The translations under genes were made by a program, and so were the position numbers. The notes below the pieces were generated by a model that saw nothing but the letters and a program-made list of their open reading frames with translations, was not told the origin of the DNA and ran no database searches. Shown here piece by piece: positions 8,832-18,300 of a DNA stretch of 64,000 nt (within the stretch, counting starts at the first letter, position 1; the number at the start of each line of letters is the position of its first letter). Origin of the DNA: Micromonospora sp. U21 (GTDB lineage: Bacteria; Actinomycetota; Actinomycetes; Mycobacteriales; Micromonosporaceae); NCBI RefSeq assembly GCF_018070045.1, contig NZ_JAGPYK010000025.1, positions 1 to 64,000 of the forward strand, given 5' to 3'.

Positions 8832-9872
8832 TCAGGCAGGTCTGGTGTCGGGCTGGGGCGATCGTTCGGCGAACGCCTCAGCCCGGGACGAGACGCCACG
8901 CTGGGATACGAACTCCGGCGTACACCAGTGGGGTGGGACATCGGCAGCCGCCGCCGTACCAGCGCCTGAGGAAGCCGAGTTGTTCGCACTGCCGGACGCG
9001 GCAGGCGTCAGGCCACCGGAGGGAATCCCACCGGTGCGCCCCTGGCCACGACTCACGTCAACGGCAGCCCCTTCGGCCGGCTCGCCGCCGCTCCAACGCT
9101 CCACTGACACGTTCCAGCGCAGCGCGGGCGACGCGCCTTGCGAGCGTGCCGGGACCACAGCCGGAGCCGGGACGGAGTGATCTGGACTGCCTGGAGTGAT
9201 GCCGGGCAGCGCCTCGACGGGCCCAGGCTGCGGTTCGACCGGCTCAGTGGGCTGCTCGACCGGATGCGCCGGCTGACCGAAGATCGGCCGGGTCACCTCG
9301 AGTACCGGCGCGAGGGCTGGGCTCAGTGTCTCGACGATGGGCTCAGCCACCGGCCGGATAACCACGCCTACGGGTACGAGTTCTCCCGTCGCGGCGATCC
9401 CCTGCACCACCGGCGCCGCCGCATCCACGACCGGACGCGTCACCGGCGCCACGGCGTCGACGACTCTCGCCAGCCCCGTACCGGCCGCGCTGCTCGAAGC
9501 GGGACGCAGCGGCGTCACCGCCGGAGACAGACCAATGGGTGGTAGTTGCACGGCAGGGTTGGGCCCCGCGCGGCCAAGGGCGCGTGTGCCGCTTGTCGCT
9601 GGGGCCACGGACACCGGCCCGTCTAGTGCCTCGGTTGCGCTCCGGCTGCGTTGAACCGTCACTGACTCGGCGGGTGAGGGTGCGAGGACGCCGTCGATCA
9701 GCGCCCCGGCGTCGTCGAGTAGGGGGCCGACGAGGCTCGGGCGAGGATTGTCGACGGCGTAGGCGGGCACCTGCATGACCGCCTCATAGGCGCCCCAGGC
9801 GGCAATTAGGCCGCCGAACAGGAGCATCCCGCGCACTGCCGTCTGAGCGAACGGTCGGCCGCGACGCCGCAT
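8832..9872 (-). CDS. Membrane-anchored Pro/Val-rich extracellular protein
   Basis: 346 residues, starting at ATG 9872 after GGGAGGTGCCCTG. Arg-rich residues 2-6 precede one transmembrane segment (GMLLFGGLIAAWGAYEAV, about residues 15-32), giving a type II orientation. The outside part has short repeats of the V-V-D-A-V/A-A-P-V type (VVDAVAPVTRPVVDAAAPVV) and long Pro/Ser/Ala-rich stretches, typical of wall-spanning, intrinsically disordered actinobacterial proteins. No catalytic domain is visible. It lies about 270 bp downstream of the monooxygenase operon on the same strand. Function unknown. Confidence 0.65.
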   Translation of the reverse strand: MRRRGRPFAQTAVRGMLLFGGLIAAWGAYEAVMQVPAYAVDNPRPSLVGPLLDDAGALIDGVLAPSPAESVTVQRSRSATEALDGPVSVAPATSGTRALGRAGPNPAVQLPPIGLSPAVTPLRPASSSAAGTGLARVVDAVAPVTRPVVDAAAPVVQGIAATGELVPVGVVIRPVAEPIVETLSPALAPVLEVTRPIFGQPAHPVEQPTEPVEPQPGPVEALPGITPGSPDHSVPAPAVVPARSQGASPALRWNVSVERWSGGEPAEGAAVDVSRGQGRTGGIPSGGLTPAASGSANNSASSGAGTAAAADVPPHWCTPEFVSQRGVSSRAEAFAERSPQPDTRPA

Positions 9873-10146
9873 CAGGGCACCTCCCGGCTCGTCGACAGTC
9901 GCCCAGCAACTTCGCTCATTGTGCCCTAGAGCGGTCGGCCGGTCACCTTCCGACATGGGGATCAGTGCAATCCGCTCGAGTACCAGCGCAAGCTCAACAA
10001 GGGGCAAGCGTCCCGCCGCGCCCCCGACGGGACGCTTCGCCGACGCTTCTAATCGACGAATCTTCGGTGGGAGGGTCAGCGAGACAGCCCCCGCCGTAAG
10101 TCGCTTGGTAGTGATGTGCCGGCAGAGGATCGCTGTGGTCGGTGGA

Positions 10147-11388
10147 TCAGTTGGCGGCGAGTGTGGCCAGGTAGGTGTCCGCGGCGTCAGGTGTCATGAA
10201 CCAGTTCTGGAAGTCGTTGGGGTCGCAGAAGCCGTTGGCGAACCGGCGGGCGATGGTCGGGTTGGTGGAGGCGGCGCCGAGGATCTGCTGTACGTGCGGG
10301 GGTAACGGCTGGAGCATGGCGTTGGTCCAGGTGGTTACGGCCTGTCCGGCGCTTTCCCAGAACCGCTCGAACGTCTGGGTCATCCAGGGTCCGTCGAACG
10401 GCTGGTCCCCCCGCTCCAGGATGGACCCGAGGTATGAGTGGGCGCACTTGGCGGCGGTGTTGCTGCCCTGCCCGGTGATGGGGTCGTTGGCGACCACGAC
10501 GTCGGCCATGCCCAGGACGAGGCCGCCCGAGGGCAGCTCCGCCACGGGATGGCGCACGGTTGGCGTGTATCGACCGGACAGGGTGGCCCGCCCGTCGGTC
10601 AGCTCCACGTCGGCGCACCGCTCATAGATCCATGGGGTGTACTGGCGCACGAGCTCGAGGGTCAGCTTGAGATGCTCGGCCGGGTCCCGCCGGTCTTTCC
10701 ACAGGTCAAGCGGGCCGTCGGGCACGGCTTCCCAGAAGAGGATCTCGCATGGCCCGGACAGGGTCAGCCCGGGGATGACGAAAAGTTCCCCGAGTCCGGG
10801 TACCGCGTTGAAGCTGACGTGCGGGACCGGCCACAGCGGGTCCGGTGTCATGCCGTGCACGTAGGCGACGGCGAGTCCTCGCTGGGGTGCGGTGTACACC
10901 GACCGCTGCGGGTCGCGGTCGAAGACGCCAACCAGGTCGCCCTTGCCGGCGGCGACGATGGTCAGGTCGTAGCGGCGCAGCTTGGTGAGGCCGTCCAGGT
11001 CCGCGGTCGTCACACCCTGGTAGTGCACGGTGCCGCCACGCTGCTCGAACAGTTCCAGCCAGGTGGTCATCTTCAGGCGCTGGTCGGTGCTTTGCGCGTA
11101 GCGATCCAGAGGGCCAGAAAAGCGCAGCGCTCGCTCGCCGGGTGGGGCGGACAGGGACAGTTGCAGCCCCTCGATGTGCGGTGTCTGCTCCTGCCAGAGA
11201 TCCAGCCCGTACTCGCGCTCGGTGTCGAGCGCCGCGGCGAACATCGCCTGGGTGCTCATCACCCAGCCACGGCGGATCTCATCGGGGGTACGGGCCGACA
11301 TGATGGTCACGTCGTACCCTTCGGCGAGCAGGCTCAGCCCGAGTTGCAGCCCGGACTGCCCGGCCCCCACGATCAGAATCTTCCGCAT
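10147..11388 (-). CDS. StyA-like FAD-dependent monooxygenase (styrene/indole monooxygenase family)
   Basis: 413 residues from ATG 11388, preceded by TGGAGGCACCA. The N-terminus is a Rossmann FAD-binding motif (KILIVGAGQSGLQLGLSLL, GxGxxG at residues 8-13). The overall pattern matches StyA-type group E monooxygenases: RRGWVMSTQAMFAAAL, DLTIVAAGKGDL, and the late GMADVVVANDPITGQGSNTA, which is the flavin-contacting Gly-rich/Asp block. StyA enzymes epoxidise or oxidise aromatic substrates using FADH2 from a separate reductase (StyB); no reductase is encoded nearby. The gene lies 21 bp downstream of the conservon GTPase on the same strand, so it is the last gene of that operon. Substrate unknown. 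Confidence 0.85.
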   Translation of the reverse strand: MRKILIVGAGQSGLQLGLSLLAEGYDVTIMSARTPDEIRRGWVMSTQAMFAAALDTEREYGLDLWQEQTPHIEGLQLSLSAPPGERALRFSGPLDRYAQSTDQRLKMTTWLELFEQRGGTVHYQGVTTADLDGLTKLRRYDLTIVAAGKGDLVGVFDRDPQRSVYTAPQRGLAVAYVHGMTPDPLWPVPHVSFNAVPGLGELFVIPGLTLSGPCEILFWEAVPDGPLDLWKDRRDPAEHLKLTLELVRQYTPWIYERCADVELTDGRATLSGRYTPTVRHPVAELPSGGLVLGMADVVVANDPITGQGSNTAAKCAHSYLGSILERGDQPFDGPWMTQTFERFWESAGQAVTTWTNAMLQPLPPHVQQILGAASTNPTIARRFANGFCDPNDFQNWFMTPDAADTYLATLAAN

Positions 11389-11409
11389 TGGTGCCTCCAG
11401 GTGGTTGAG

Positions 11410-12015
11410 CTATCGGGCCGCGAGTGCGCCCGGGACCGCGCCGGTGGTGCGTGTCATGGTGTGTTCGACGACTGCCAGCAGGGCCCTGGCGACCGACGAC
11501 GGGTCACGGGCGTCGCAGGTGATCAGCGGAACCTCGACGGACAGTGTGAGGGCGGCGCGGATGTCCTCTAGCTGGTGCGTCAGCACGCCGTCGAAGAGGT
11601 TGACGCAGACCACGAACGGCACGTCGCTGTCTTGCTCGAAGTAGTTGACCGCCGGGAACGATGCCTCCAGGTTCCGGGTGTCGGCCAGCACCAGCGCGCC
11701 GACCGCGCCCCGGCACAGGTCGTCCCACATCGGCCAGAACCGTGGCTGCCCGGGTGTGCCGAACAGGTACAGCACGAGGTCGCTGCCGATCGTCAGCCGG
11801 CCGAAGTCCATGGCCACGGTCGTGGTCGTCTTGTCGATTCCCGGGTCCAGCCGGTCCACCGTCTCGCTCGCCGCCGTCATCCACGCCTCAGTGTTGATCG
11901 GGGGGATCTCGGAGATGGACTGGACACAGGTGGTCTTACCGACGCCGAAGCCGCCGGCGATGACGATCTTCGCCGAGGTCAGCAGGGGGCTGTCAGGCAA
12001 GCTGGCGGAGGCCAT
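11410..12015 (-). CDS. cvnD: Conservon GTP-binding protein (CvnD-like)
   Basis: 201 residues from ATG 12015 with GGAGAG upstream. It has the small-GTPase signatures of conservon proteins: P-loop GGFGVGKTTCVQ (residues 21-32), the LFGTPGQPRFWPMWDDL switch block, and VNLFDG in place of the canonical NKxD base-recognition motif. CvnD proteins bind and hydrolyse GTP and are thought to act with the roadblock and DUF742 partners as a prokaryotic G-protein-like signalling complex at the membrane. Its start overlaps the end of the DUF742 gene by 23 bases, implying translational coupling. Confidence 0.88.
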   Translation of the reverse strand: MASASLPDSPLLTSAKIVIAGGFGVGKTTCVQSISEIPPINTEAWMTAASETVDRLDPGIDKTTTTVAMDFGRLTIGSDLVLYLFGTPGQPRFWPMWDDLCRGAVGALVLADTRNLEASFPAVNYFEQDSDVPFVVCVNLFDGVLTHQLEDIRAALTLSVEVPLITCDARDPSSVARALLAVVEHTMTRTTGAVPGALAAR

Positions 12016-12361
12016 CGCGCAGTCTCTCCAGGAGGTGAAGATCGAACTGGGTGGTGTAGTGACCGTCGTGGATCTGCAGCCGGTCGGTGGCGGCGAGGTC
12101 GTCGACCACGACCCGGGTCACGCCCAGCGACATGCCGCATACCGCCGACAGTTCGGCAACCGATCTGGTTTGCCGGGCCTGCTCGTACAGTGACCGCGCC
12201 TCGGGCAGCAGCCCTGATGCGAAGATCGCGTCATAGAACGGCACCGACACCAGGGTGTGCACCAGCAGATGCTGCCGGGTGCGTGCGCGTCCCCCGGTCA
12301 ACACGTAGGGCCGCACCTTCCAGTAGGTGGTGGGCACTTTCGCTCCCTCGGCTCTGGCCAT
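11993..12361 (-). CDS. cvnC: Conservon DUF742 protein (CvnC-like)
   Basis: 122 residues. DUF742 proteins have a winged-helix-like fold and form the third conserved component of conservons. Recognisable here are VRPYVLTGGRARTRQHLLVH, then the helical VAELSAVCGMSLGVTRVVVD and the C-terminal LLERLRDGLRQL. The ATG at 12361 starts on the base directly after the roadblock gene's stop codon, and the 3' end overlaps the GTPase gene. The role in DNA binding or as adaptor is not settled for the family. Confidence 0.88.
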   Translation of the reverse strand: MARAEGAKVPTTYWKVRPYVLTGGRARTRQHLLVHTLVSVPFYDAIFASGLLPEARSLYEQARQTRSVAELSAVCGMSLGVTRVVVDDLAATDRLQIHDGHYTTQFDLHLLERLRDGLRQLA

Positions 12362-12826
12362 TCAGCCGGGCGACTGGCTGACGGTGAGGCGGTGCAGATC
12401 GTGGCGGACCTGCGGGGTCAGGACGTGCCCGACGGCGCCGACGAACTGCGTCATGTGGTACGAGACGACCCGCAGGTCAGAACCGGCGGCAGCGGCCACG
12501 GTCAGCCCCGCGGACTCGCCGACCCGCATGAACATGAGGTGTCCGCGCGGCAGGCGAACAGTCAGATATTCCGACGGACCCAGATCGAGCAGATCGGCGC
12601 TGCGGTCGGCCATGCTGAGCAGTCCCGCGGTCAAGGCAGCCAACTGATCGCCCAAGTCACGGGAAACCCCGCGGGAAGCGGCGAGCTGCAGACCGTCGAG
12701 GGACACGATCAAAGCGTGGATGACACCGGGCACATCGTCGGCGAACTGGCGCACCAGCCACGCGAAATCCTGGTGCGCGGAGGCCGCCGCCTGTGGTCCG
12801 CCGCTGCCGCCGTTCGGGTGGGTCAT
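12362..12826 (-). CDS. cvnB: Roadblock/LC7 domain protein (CvnB-like)
   Basis: 154 residues from ATG 12826, eight bases after GAAGGA. After a disordered Gly/Ser start, residues about 18-130 form a roadblock/LC7 domain: FADDVPGVIHALIVSLDGLQ, then LGDQLAALTAGLLSMAD and LTVRLPRGHLMFMRVGESAG. Roadblock proteins dimerise and commonly act as GTPase-activating or scaffolding partners of small GTPases. Its ATG overlaps the stop of the histidine-kinase-like gene (ATGA, 12823-12826), so the four genes are a tightly coupled operon. Confidence 0.88.
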   Translation of the reverse strand: MTHPNGGSGGPQAAASAHQDFAWLVRQFADDVPGVIHALIVSLDGLQLAASRGVSRDLGDQLAALTAGLLSMADRSADLLDLGPSEYLTVRLPRGHLMFMRVGESAGLTVAAAAGSDLRVVSYHMTQFVGAVGHVLTPQVRHDLHRLTVSQSPG

Positions 12827-14061
12827 GGCAGGTGTCCTTCGGTTTTCACGGTTGGTGGTACCTGTGCATCGGTGACGCCGGCGGCGAAAGCAACCGTCTC
12901 GTCCGGCCACGTGTCCCGATTTGGCGAGGAGCGGTCCCCCGACGCGGCAACGGTGTTTTCAATCCCGCCATCGGGGCGGCCGTCAGCGCGCACACTCTCC
13001 GGTACGCGACGGGGAAGACCACCGCCACTGGCAACCGATTGCACTGCGGCGCGGCGGCCGTTACCGGCCGGCTGGCCGTGTACGAGAGTCAGGCGAGAGG
13101 TGGAAGCTTGCGCGCTCGGGTGAGACGCGTCCACCTGCCCCCCTCCTTCACGGGCTCCCCTTTGGACCGAAGGGCGGTGGGCCTCCGGCGCCGCACGTTG
13201 GGGATGCGAGGGTGAAGGGGGTGCGGGCGCCATCTCACATAGCAGCGGCGCGGGAACCAGCACGGTCGCGGTCGTGCCGCCCGAGGGTCGGTTTATCAGC
13301 GCGACCCGCAGGTGATGGGCGCGGGCCAGGTACGAAACGACGACGAGACCGAGATGCGCTGCCGGGTTTTCCGCGATCGGCGCCGATGGGTTCCCGGCCA
13401 GCATGGCGTTCAGCGCAGCGAGCTGGTCGGACCTGACACCGACGCCGGCGTCCTCGACACGAAGCAGAACGCTGCCGTCCTCGGTGATGAACGACGACAC
13501 GATCACCGGCGAGGTCGGCGGGGAGAAGCGGGTTGCGTTGTCCAGCAGCTCAGTCAGCACCCGAATCACGTCGTCGGCCGCGAACTCTACGACCCCGAGG
13601 CCCACCACATGTCCGACACGAATTCGCGCGTAGTACTCGGTAGCCGACGTCGCGGCCCGAATGACATCGACTAAGGCGACCGTCTGCCGGTCGGCGTCCT
13701 CGACACGCCGCCCCAACAGGACCTGCAGGTTCTCCGCGTGGCGGCGGATGCGGGTGTTCGCGTGGTCGATGCGGTAGAGCCGCTCGAGCCGCTCGGGATC
13801 CTGCTCATCGGCCTCGACAACCTCAAGGTGGCTGCCCATCTGGTAGGCCGACGCCAGAATGCGCAGCGCGAACTGCTCGCAGATCGCGGGCCACAGGGTC
13901 TCGACACGCTCCGGTGGTGGCGACGGGTCCGGTGGGGTCGACCCCCGCTTTTGCGGGACCGCCCATTGCGCCACGGTGGGATCCAGCCATCTGGCCAACC
14001 GTTGCCGCCACGTCACCGGATGCCCATCCATCGAGTGAGTTGCCACGGCTTGATGTTTCAC
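12823..14061 (-). CDS. cvnA: Short histidine-kinase-like ATPase of the conservon (CvnA-like)
   Basis: 412 residues. Residues about 85-120 hold an H-box-like helix (RIDHANTRIRRHAENLQVLL). A GHKL ATPase domain follows, with N-box ELLDNATRFSPP, G1 VEDAGVGV and G2 HLGLVVVSYLARAHH. Typical CvnA proteins are roughly 800 residues, with membrane segments and an extracellular sensor. This one has no transmembrane helix and no HAMP, so it is a cytoplasmic, trimmed version. The C-terminal 140 residues are disordered. The start is uncertain: ATG at 14061 lacks a good ribosome site, and an internal ATG ten codons on is possible. Confidence 0.82.
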   Translation of the reverse strand: MKHQAVATHSMDGHPVTWRQRLARWLDPTVAQWAVPQKRGSTPPDPSPPPERVETLWPAICEQFALRILASAYQMGSHLEVVEADEQDPERLERLYRIDHANTRIRRHAENLQVLLGRRVEDADRQTVALVDVIRAATSATEYYARIRVGHVVGLGVVEFAADDVIRVLTELLDNATRFSPPTSPVIVSSFITEDGSVLLRVEDAGVGVRSDQLAALNAMLAGNPSAPIAENPAAHLGLVVVSYLARAHHLRVALINRPSGGTTATVLVPAPLLCEMAPAPPSPSHPQRAAPEAHRPSVQRGAREGGGQVDASHPSAQASTSRLTLVHGQPAGNGRRAAVQSVASGGGLPRRVPESVRADGRPDGGIENTVAASGDRSSPNRDTWPDETVAFAAGVTDAQVPPTVKTEGHLP

Positions 14062-14662
14062 GATCTATCCGACCAATCGGTTATCTCGTGTTCTGGCATG
14101 GTGCAGGAGTCAACCACCGTCTTTCACCGATCGCAACACTTCAGACCCGAGTGGGAGAAATCTTCCTATTCACCTTGCCCTGCCCCGTCCGGTCGGTCAC
14201 GGCAGGACCATCTCGGCGTCCTGTCGCACCAACGCCATCGTCCTGAGTGCAGCACTACGGTGAAGGGCGCGGCATCGGCTGAAATCGCTACTCCCCGGTA
14301 TGCCCCACGGTGCTGTCGGTTACTGACGGGGCGGGATCCGGGGGCGTGAGTCCCGCCCGCCATGGGTGTGGCGCACCCCAACCTCCAGAGGAACAAGCGT
14401 CGATGGTCCGGGTATCGTTACGGTCCGCCCCGACCAGGATCTACCTGTCGGCGTCAGCAGGTGCCGGCGACGCAGCGCAGCGAAACGAGCCGTGATCAAC
14501 GGGGGCGCTGCGCGGGGCGGCGTAGTGGGTTAGGCCCAGATCGCTGTCGTCTAACTCGGCCGGCCGGCACGATGTAGAAAGGGGGGTAGCGGCTCCCCGC
14601 CCCACACTCCGGAGTGGAAGAACGCCTCAGCCTCTGGCCCAGTAAGAAACCGCACCCCCGGG
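14062..14662. other. 600-bp non-coding region upstream of the conservon operon
   Basis: It must contain the conservon promoter. I see no gene with acceptable composition and no RNA family I recognise. GTCGGTTACTGAC near 14330 is only weakly palindromic. Confidence 0.4.
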
Positions 14663-14866
14663 CTATCTGGCCAGCACGACGACCACCATCGCCAAGCACC
14701 CGAGCAGTAGGGTCACTGCGCCGAACACCGCATAGGGCCACCACTCGCCCGAGCGTTGCGGCTGTTGGGGAAGTGGCTGGGTTGGCAGGTTCCAGACGGC
14801 AGGTGCGGCAACGCCGTTGCGGCCCGGCCAGCGCGGCGGTGGGATACGAGCTGTCGAATTAGCCAT
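14663..14866 (-). CDS. Small single-pass membrane protein
   Basis: 67 residues from ATG 14866, preceded by GGGAGATATCCCC. The first 40 residues are Pro/Gln-rich and presumably extend into the cytoplasm. The C-terminus is one hydrophobic helix (YAVFGAVTLLLGCLAMVVVV) ending in Leu-Ala-Arg, so it is tail-anchored. No family recognised. Neighbours give no clue. Confidence 0.6.
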   Translation of the reverse strand: MANSTARIPPPRWPGRNGVAAPAVWNLPTQPLPQQPQRSGEWWPYAVFGAVTLLLGCLAMVVVVLAR

Positions 14867-15130
14867 GGGGATATCTCCCGGCGGGCTTCATGGTGCGCTG
14901 TTCGGACCAGGTACCGGGCGAGATCGCGGGGGTGGTGGGTCCCGCCCGTTCGTCAGGCCGCGCACCCGACCTTTCCATCATTTACAGGCGTCGCGGAAAT
15001 GTGGGGCGTTACATCTACCGCCATGCCGATGGCGCATCGCTGGTCGCGGAACGTCACGACGGCCACCGACACTACCCAAGGGTCTCGCTGAGGCACCGCT
15101 GGTCGGCTCGGGAGCGGTGACCAGACCGCC

Positions 15131-15322
15131 ATGGAGTACGCGTACGCCGAGCTGCTGCCCGCGGCCGGCGAGCTGGCCGGGGCGGGCAGCGGGGTGCTCA
15201 GCCTCGGCCCGGTGGCCCGGTACCTGGCCGACCTCGCTGCCGCGCTCGGTCGGGACGACGAGGCCGCCGTCCATCAGCGATCGGCGCGGGCGGTTGCGGC
15301 GCGGGTCCGGGCGGCGGGCTGA
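15131..15322 (+). pseudogene. C-terminal remnant of a large ATPase/BTAD-type regulator
   Basis: 63 codons. LSLGPVARYLADLAAALGR and the following AAVHQRSARAVAARVRAAG match the last TPR-like segment of AfsR/LuxR-type or adenylate-cyclase-type regulators, where LGPVA-LA-LAAALGR is a recurring motif just before the end. Everything N-terminal is missing. It ends just before the ileS terminator. It is probably a decayed gene rather than a functional small protein. Confidence 0.5.
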
Positions 15323-15331
15323 CCCGGGTTA

Positions 15332-15360
15332 CCGCCCCGGGCCGTGGTGGCCCGGGGCGG
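15332..15360. terminator. Strong GC hairpin, terminator of ileS
   Basis: CCGCCCCGGGCC (15332-15343) pairs perfectly with GGCCCGGGGCGG (15349-15360) around a GTGGT loop. It begins eight bases past the ileS stop codon. There is no T-run, as is common in high-GC actinobacteria. It could serve both strands. Confidence 0.8.
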
Positions 15361-15367
15361 CGGAGAG

Positions 15368-18300
15368 TCAGGCCGTGCGGAGCCAGAAGGTCAGGCCGAG
15401 CGACTCGTCGGTGAACGGCTGGGCGTCCGGCCAGGACGGTTCACCGTCGGCGCAGTCGGTCGCCAGCACCTCCTCGGCCACCAGGTCGCGGTGCTCGGCG
15501 AGGGCGAGCGCGGTCTTCTCCCGGTCCGTCTGGTACCGCAGCTCGATCCGGTCGGTCACCTCCAGGCCGCTGCTCTTGCGCGCCTCCTGGATCTGCCGGA
15601 TCGCGTCCCGGGCCACCCCGGCCCGGCGCAGCTCCGGGGTCAGGTGCAGGTCCAGGGCCAGGGTCGCGCTTGCGTCGCTGGCCACCGCCCAGCCCTCCCG
15701 CGGCGTCTCCACCACGACCACCTCGTCCGGGCCGAGCGTCACCGACTCGTCGCCGAGGAGAACCGTGGCCGAGCCGGTGTCCCGCAGCGAGTCCCGCAGC
15801 GCGGCGGCGTCCGCGGCCGCGATCGCCTTGGCCACCTGCTGTACCCCCTTGCCGAACCGTTTGCCGAGGGTACGGAAGTTGGCCTTGGCGGTGGTGTCCA
15901 CCAGCGAACCGCCCGCGCCGCCCACCGGCTCGACCGAGCCGACGTTCAGCTCGGCGACGATCTCGGCCAGCAGCTCCGGCGACAGCTCCTCGAACCCGTT
16001 GGCGGAGGCCAACGCGCGGGACAGTGGCTGACGGACCTTCATCCCGGAGTCGGCCCGGGCGGCCCGGCCCAGTTCGACCAGCCGGCGGGCGAGCGCCATC
16101 TGCCGGGAGAGGGCCGGGTCGATCAGCGACTCGTCGACCTCCGGGTACGCGGCCAGGTGCACCGACTGCGGCAGCGTCGGGGCGACCGGCACGACCATGT
16201 CCTGCCAGACCCGCTCGGTGACGAACGGGGTGAGCGGCGCCAGCAGCAGGGTGACGGTGCTGAGTGCCTCGTGCAGGGTGGCGAGCGCCGCCCGGTCGCC
16301 CCGCCAGAAGCGCCGCCGGCTGCGCCGGACGTACCAGTTCGACAGATCGTCGATGAAGGTGGCGAGCAACCGTCCCGCCTGGTGCGTGTCGAACGCCGCC
16401 ATCGCCGCGTCGACCTGCTGGACCAGCGTGTTCAGCTCGGAGAGCACCCACCGGTCCAGCACCGGCCGGTCGGCGGGCGCCGGGTCGGCGGCCGACGGGG
16501 TCCAGCCGGCGGTGCGGCCGTAGAGGGACTGGAAGGCGGCCGTGTTCCAGTAGGTCAGCAGGATCTTGCGGACCACCTCCTGGAGCGCCGTGTGCCCGAC
16601 CCGCCGCGCCGACCAGGGCGAGCCGACGGCGGCCATGAACCAGCGCACCGCGTCCGCGCCGTGCTGGTCCATCAACGGGATCGGCTCCAGGATGTTGCCC
16701 AGGTGCTTGGACATCTTCCGGCCGTCCTCGGCCAGGATGTGGCCGAGGCAGACCACGTTCTCGTACGCCGACCGGTCGAAGACCAGCGTGCCGATGGCCA
16801 TCAGGGTGTAGAACCAGCCGCGCGTCTGGTCGATGGCCTCGGAGATGAACTGGGCCGGGTAGCGCTCGGCGAAGAGCTCGGTGTTGCGGTGCGGGTAGCC
16901 GAACTGCGCGAACGGCATGGAACCCGAGTCGTACCAGGCGTCGATGACGTCGGGCACCCGGCGGGCGGTCTCCCCGCAGTGGCAACCGAAGGTGACGTCG
17001 TCGATGAACGGCCGGTGCGGATCGAGGTTGCTCAGGTCGGACCCGGTAAGCTCGCCCAGCTCCGCGAGCGAGCCGACGCAGGTCAGGTGCTCGTTCGGGC
17101 AGCGCCAGATGGGCAGGGGGGTGCCCCAGTAGCGGCGGCGCGACAGCGCCCAGTCGACGTTGTTGTTGAGCCAGTCGCCGTAGCGGCCGTACTTGACCGT
17201 GGCGGGGTGCCAGGTAGTGCGCTCGTTCTCCCGCAGCAGCGCGTCCCGGACGGCGGTGGTCCGCACGTACCAGGACGGCTGGGCGTAGTAGATCAGCGCG
17301 GTGTGGCAGCGCCAGCAGTGCGGGTAGGTGTGCTCGTACGGCTGGTTACGGAAGAGCAGGCCCCGGATCTGCAGGTCCTCGATCAGCGGCCGGTCGGCCT
17401 CCTTGAAGAACAGCCCGCCGACCAGCGGTACCTCCGGGAAGAACCGGCCGTTGGACTGCACCGGGTTCACCATCGGCAGGCCGTACGCCCGGCTGTTGGC
17501 CAGGTCGTCCGCGCCGAAGGCGGGCGCCTGGTGGACCAGCCCGGTGCCGCTGTCCGTGGTGACGTACGACGCGAGGATCACGATGTGCGCGTCGGGGACC
17601 TCGACCAGGTCGAACGGCGCTCGGTAGGTCCACCGCTCGAGTTCCTTGCCCTTGAACGACTCGCCGGTCAGCTCCCACCCGTCGCCGAGCGCGTACGCCA
17701 GCAGCGGCTCGGCCACCACGAGCTGCTCGTTGCCGTCGCTGGCCACGACGTACCGCACGTCGGGGTGCACCGCGACCGCGACGTTCGACGGCAGGGTCCA
17801 CGGGGTGGTGGTCCAGACCAGCAGCGCGGCCCGGTCGGCCAGTGGGCCAGAGGTGAGCGGGAAGCGGACGAAGACCGACGGGTCGACGACCGTCTCGTAG
17901 CCCTGGGCGACCTCGTGGTCCGACAGGCCGGTCTCGTCCCGCGGGCACCACGGCGCGACCCGGAAGTCCTCGACCAGCAGGCCCTTGTCGAAGATCTGTT
18001 TCAACGACCACCAGACGGACTCGATGTACTCCGGGTCCATGGTCCGGTAGGCGTCGTCCGTGTCCACCCAGTAGCCCATGCGCTCGGTGAGCTCGGCGAA
18101 CGCGTCGGTGTGCCGGGTGACCGACTCGCGGCACCGGGCGTTGAACTCCGCGATGCCGAACTTCTCGATGTCCTGCTTGCCGGAGAAGCCGAGCTCGCGC
18201 TCGACGGCCAGCTCCACGGGGAGACCGTGGCAGTCCCAGCCGGCCTTGCGGGCGACGTGGAACCCCTTCATGGTCTTGTAGCGCGGGAAGACGTCCTTGA

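Noticed and set aside
11575..12381. Plus-strand open frames opposite the conservon
   Set aside because: They have no family resemblance and are shadows of the coupled minus-strand operon.
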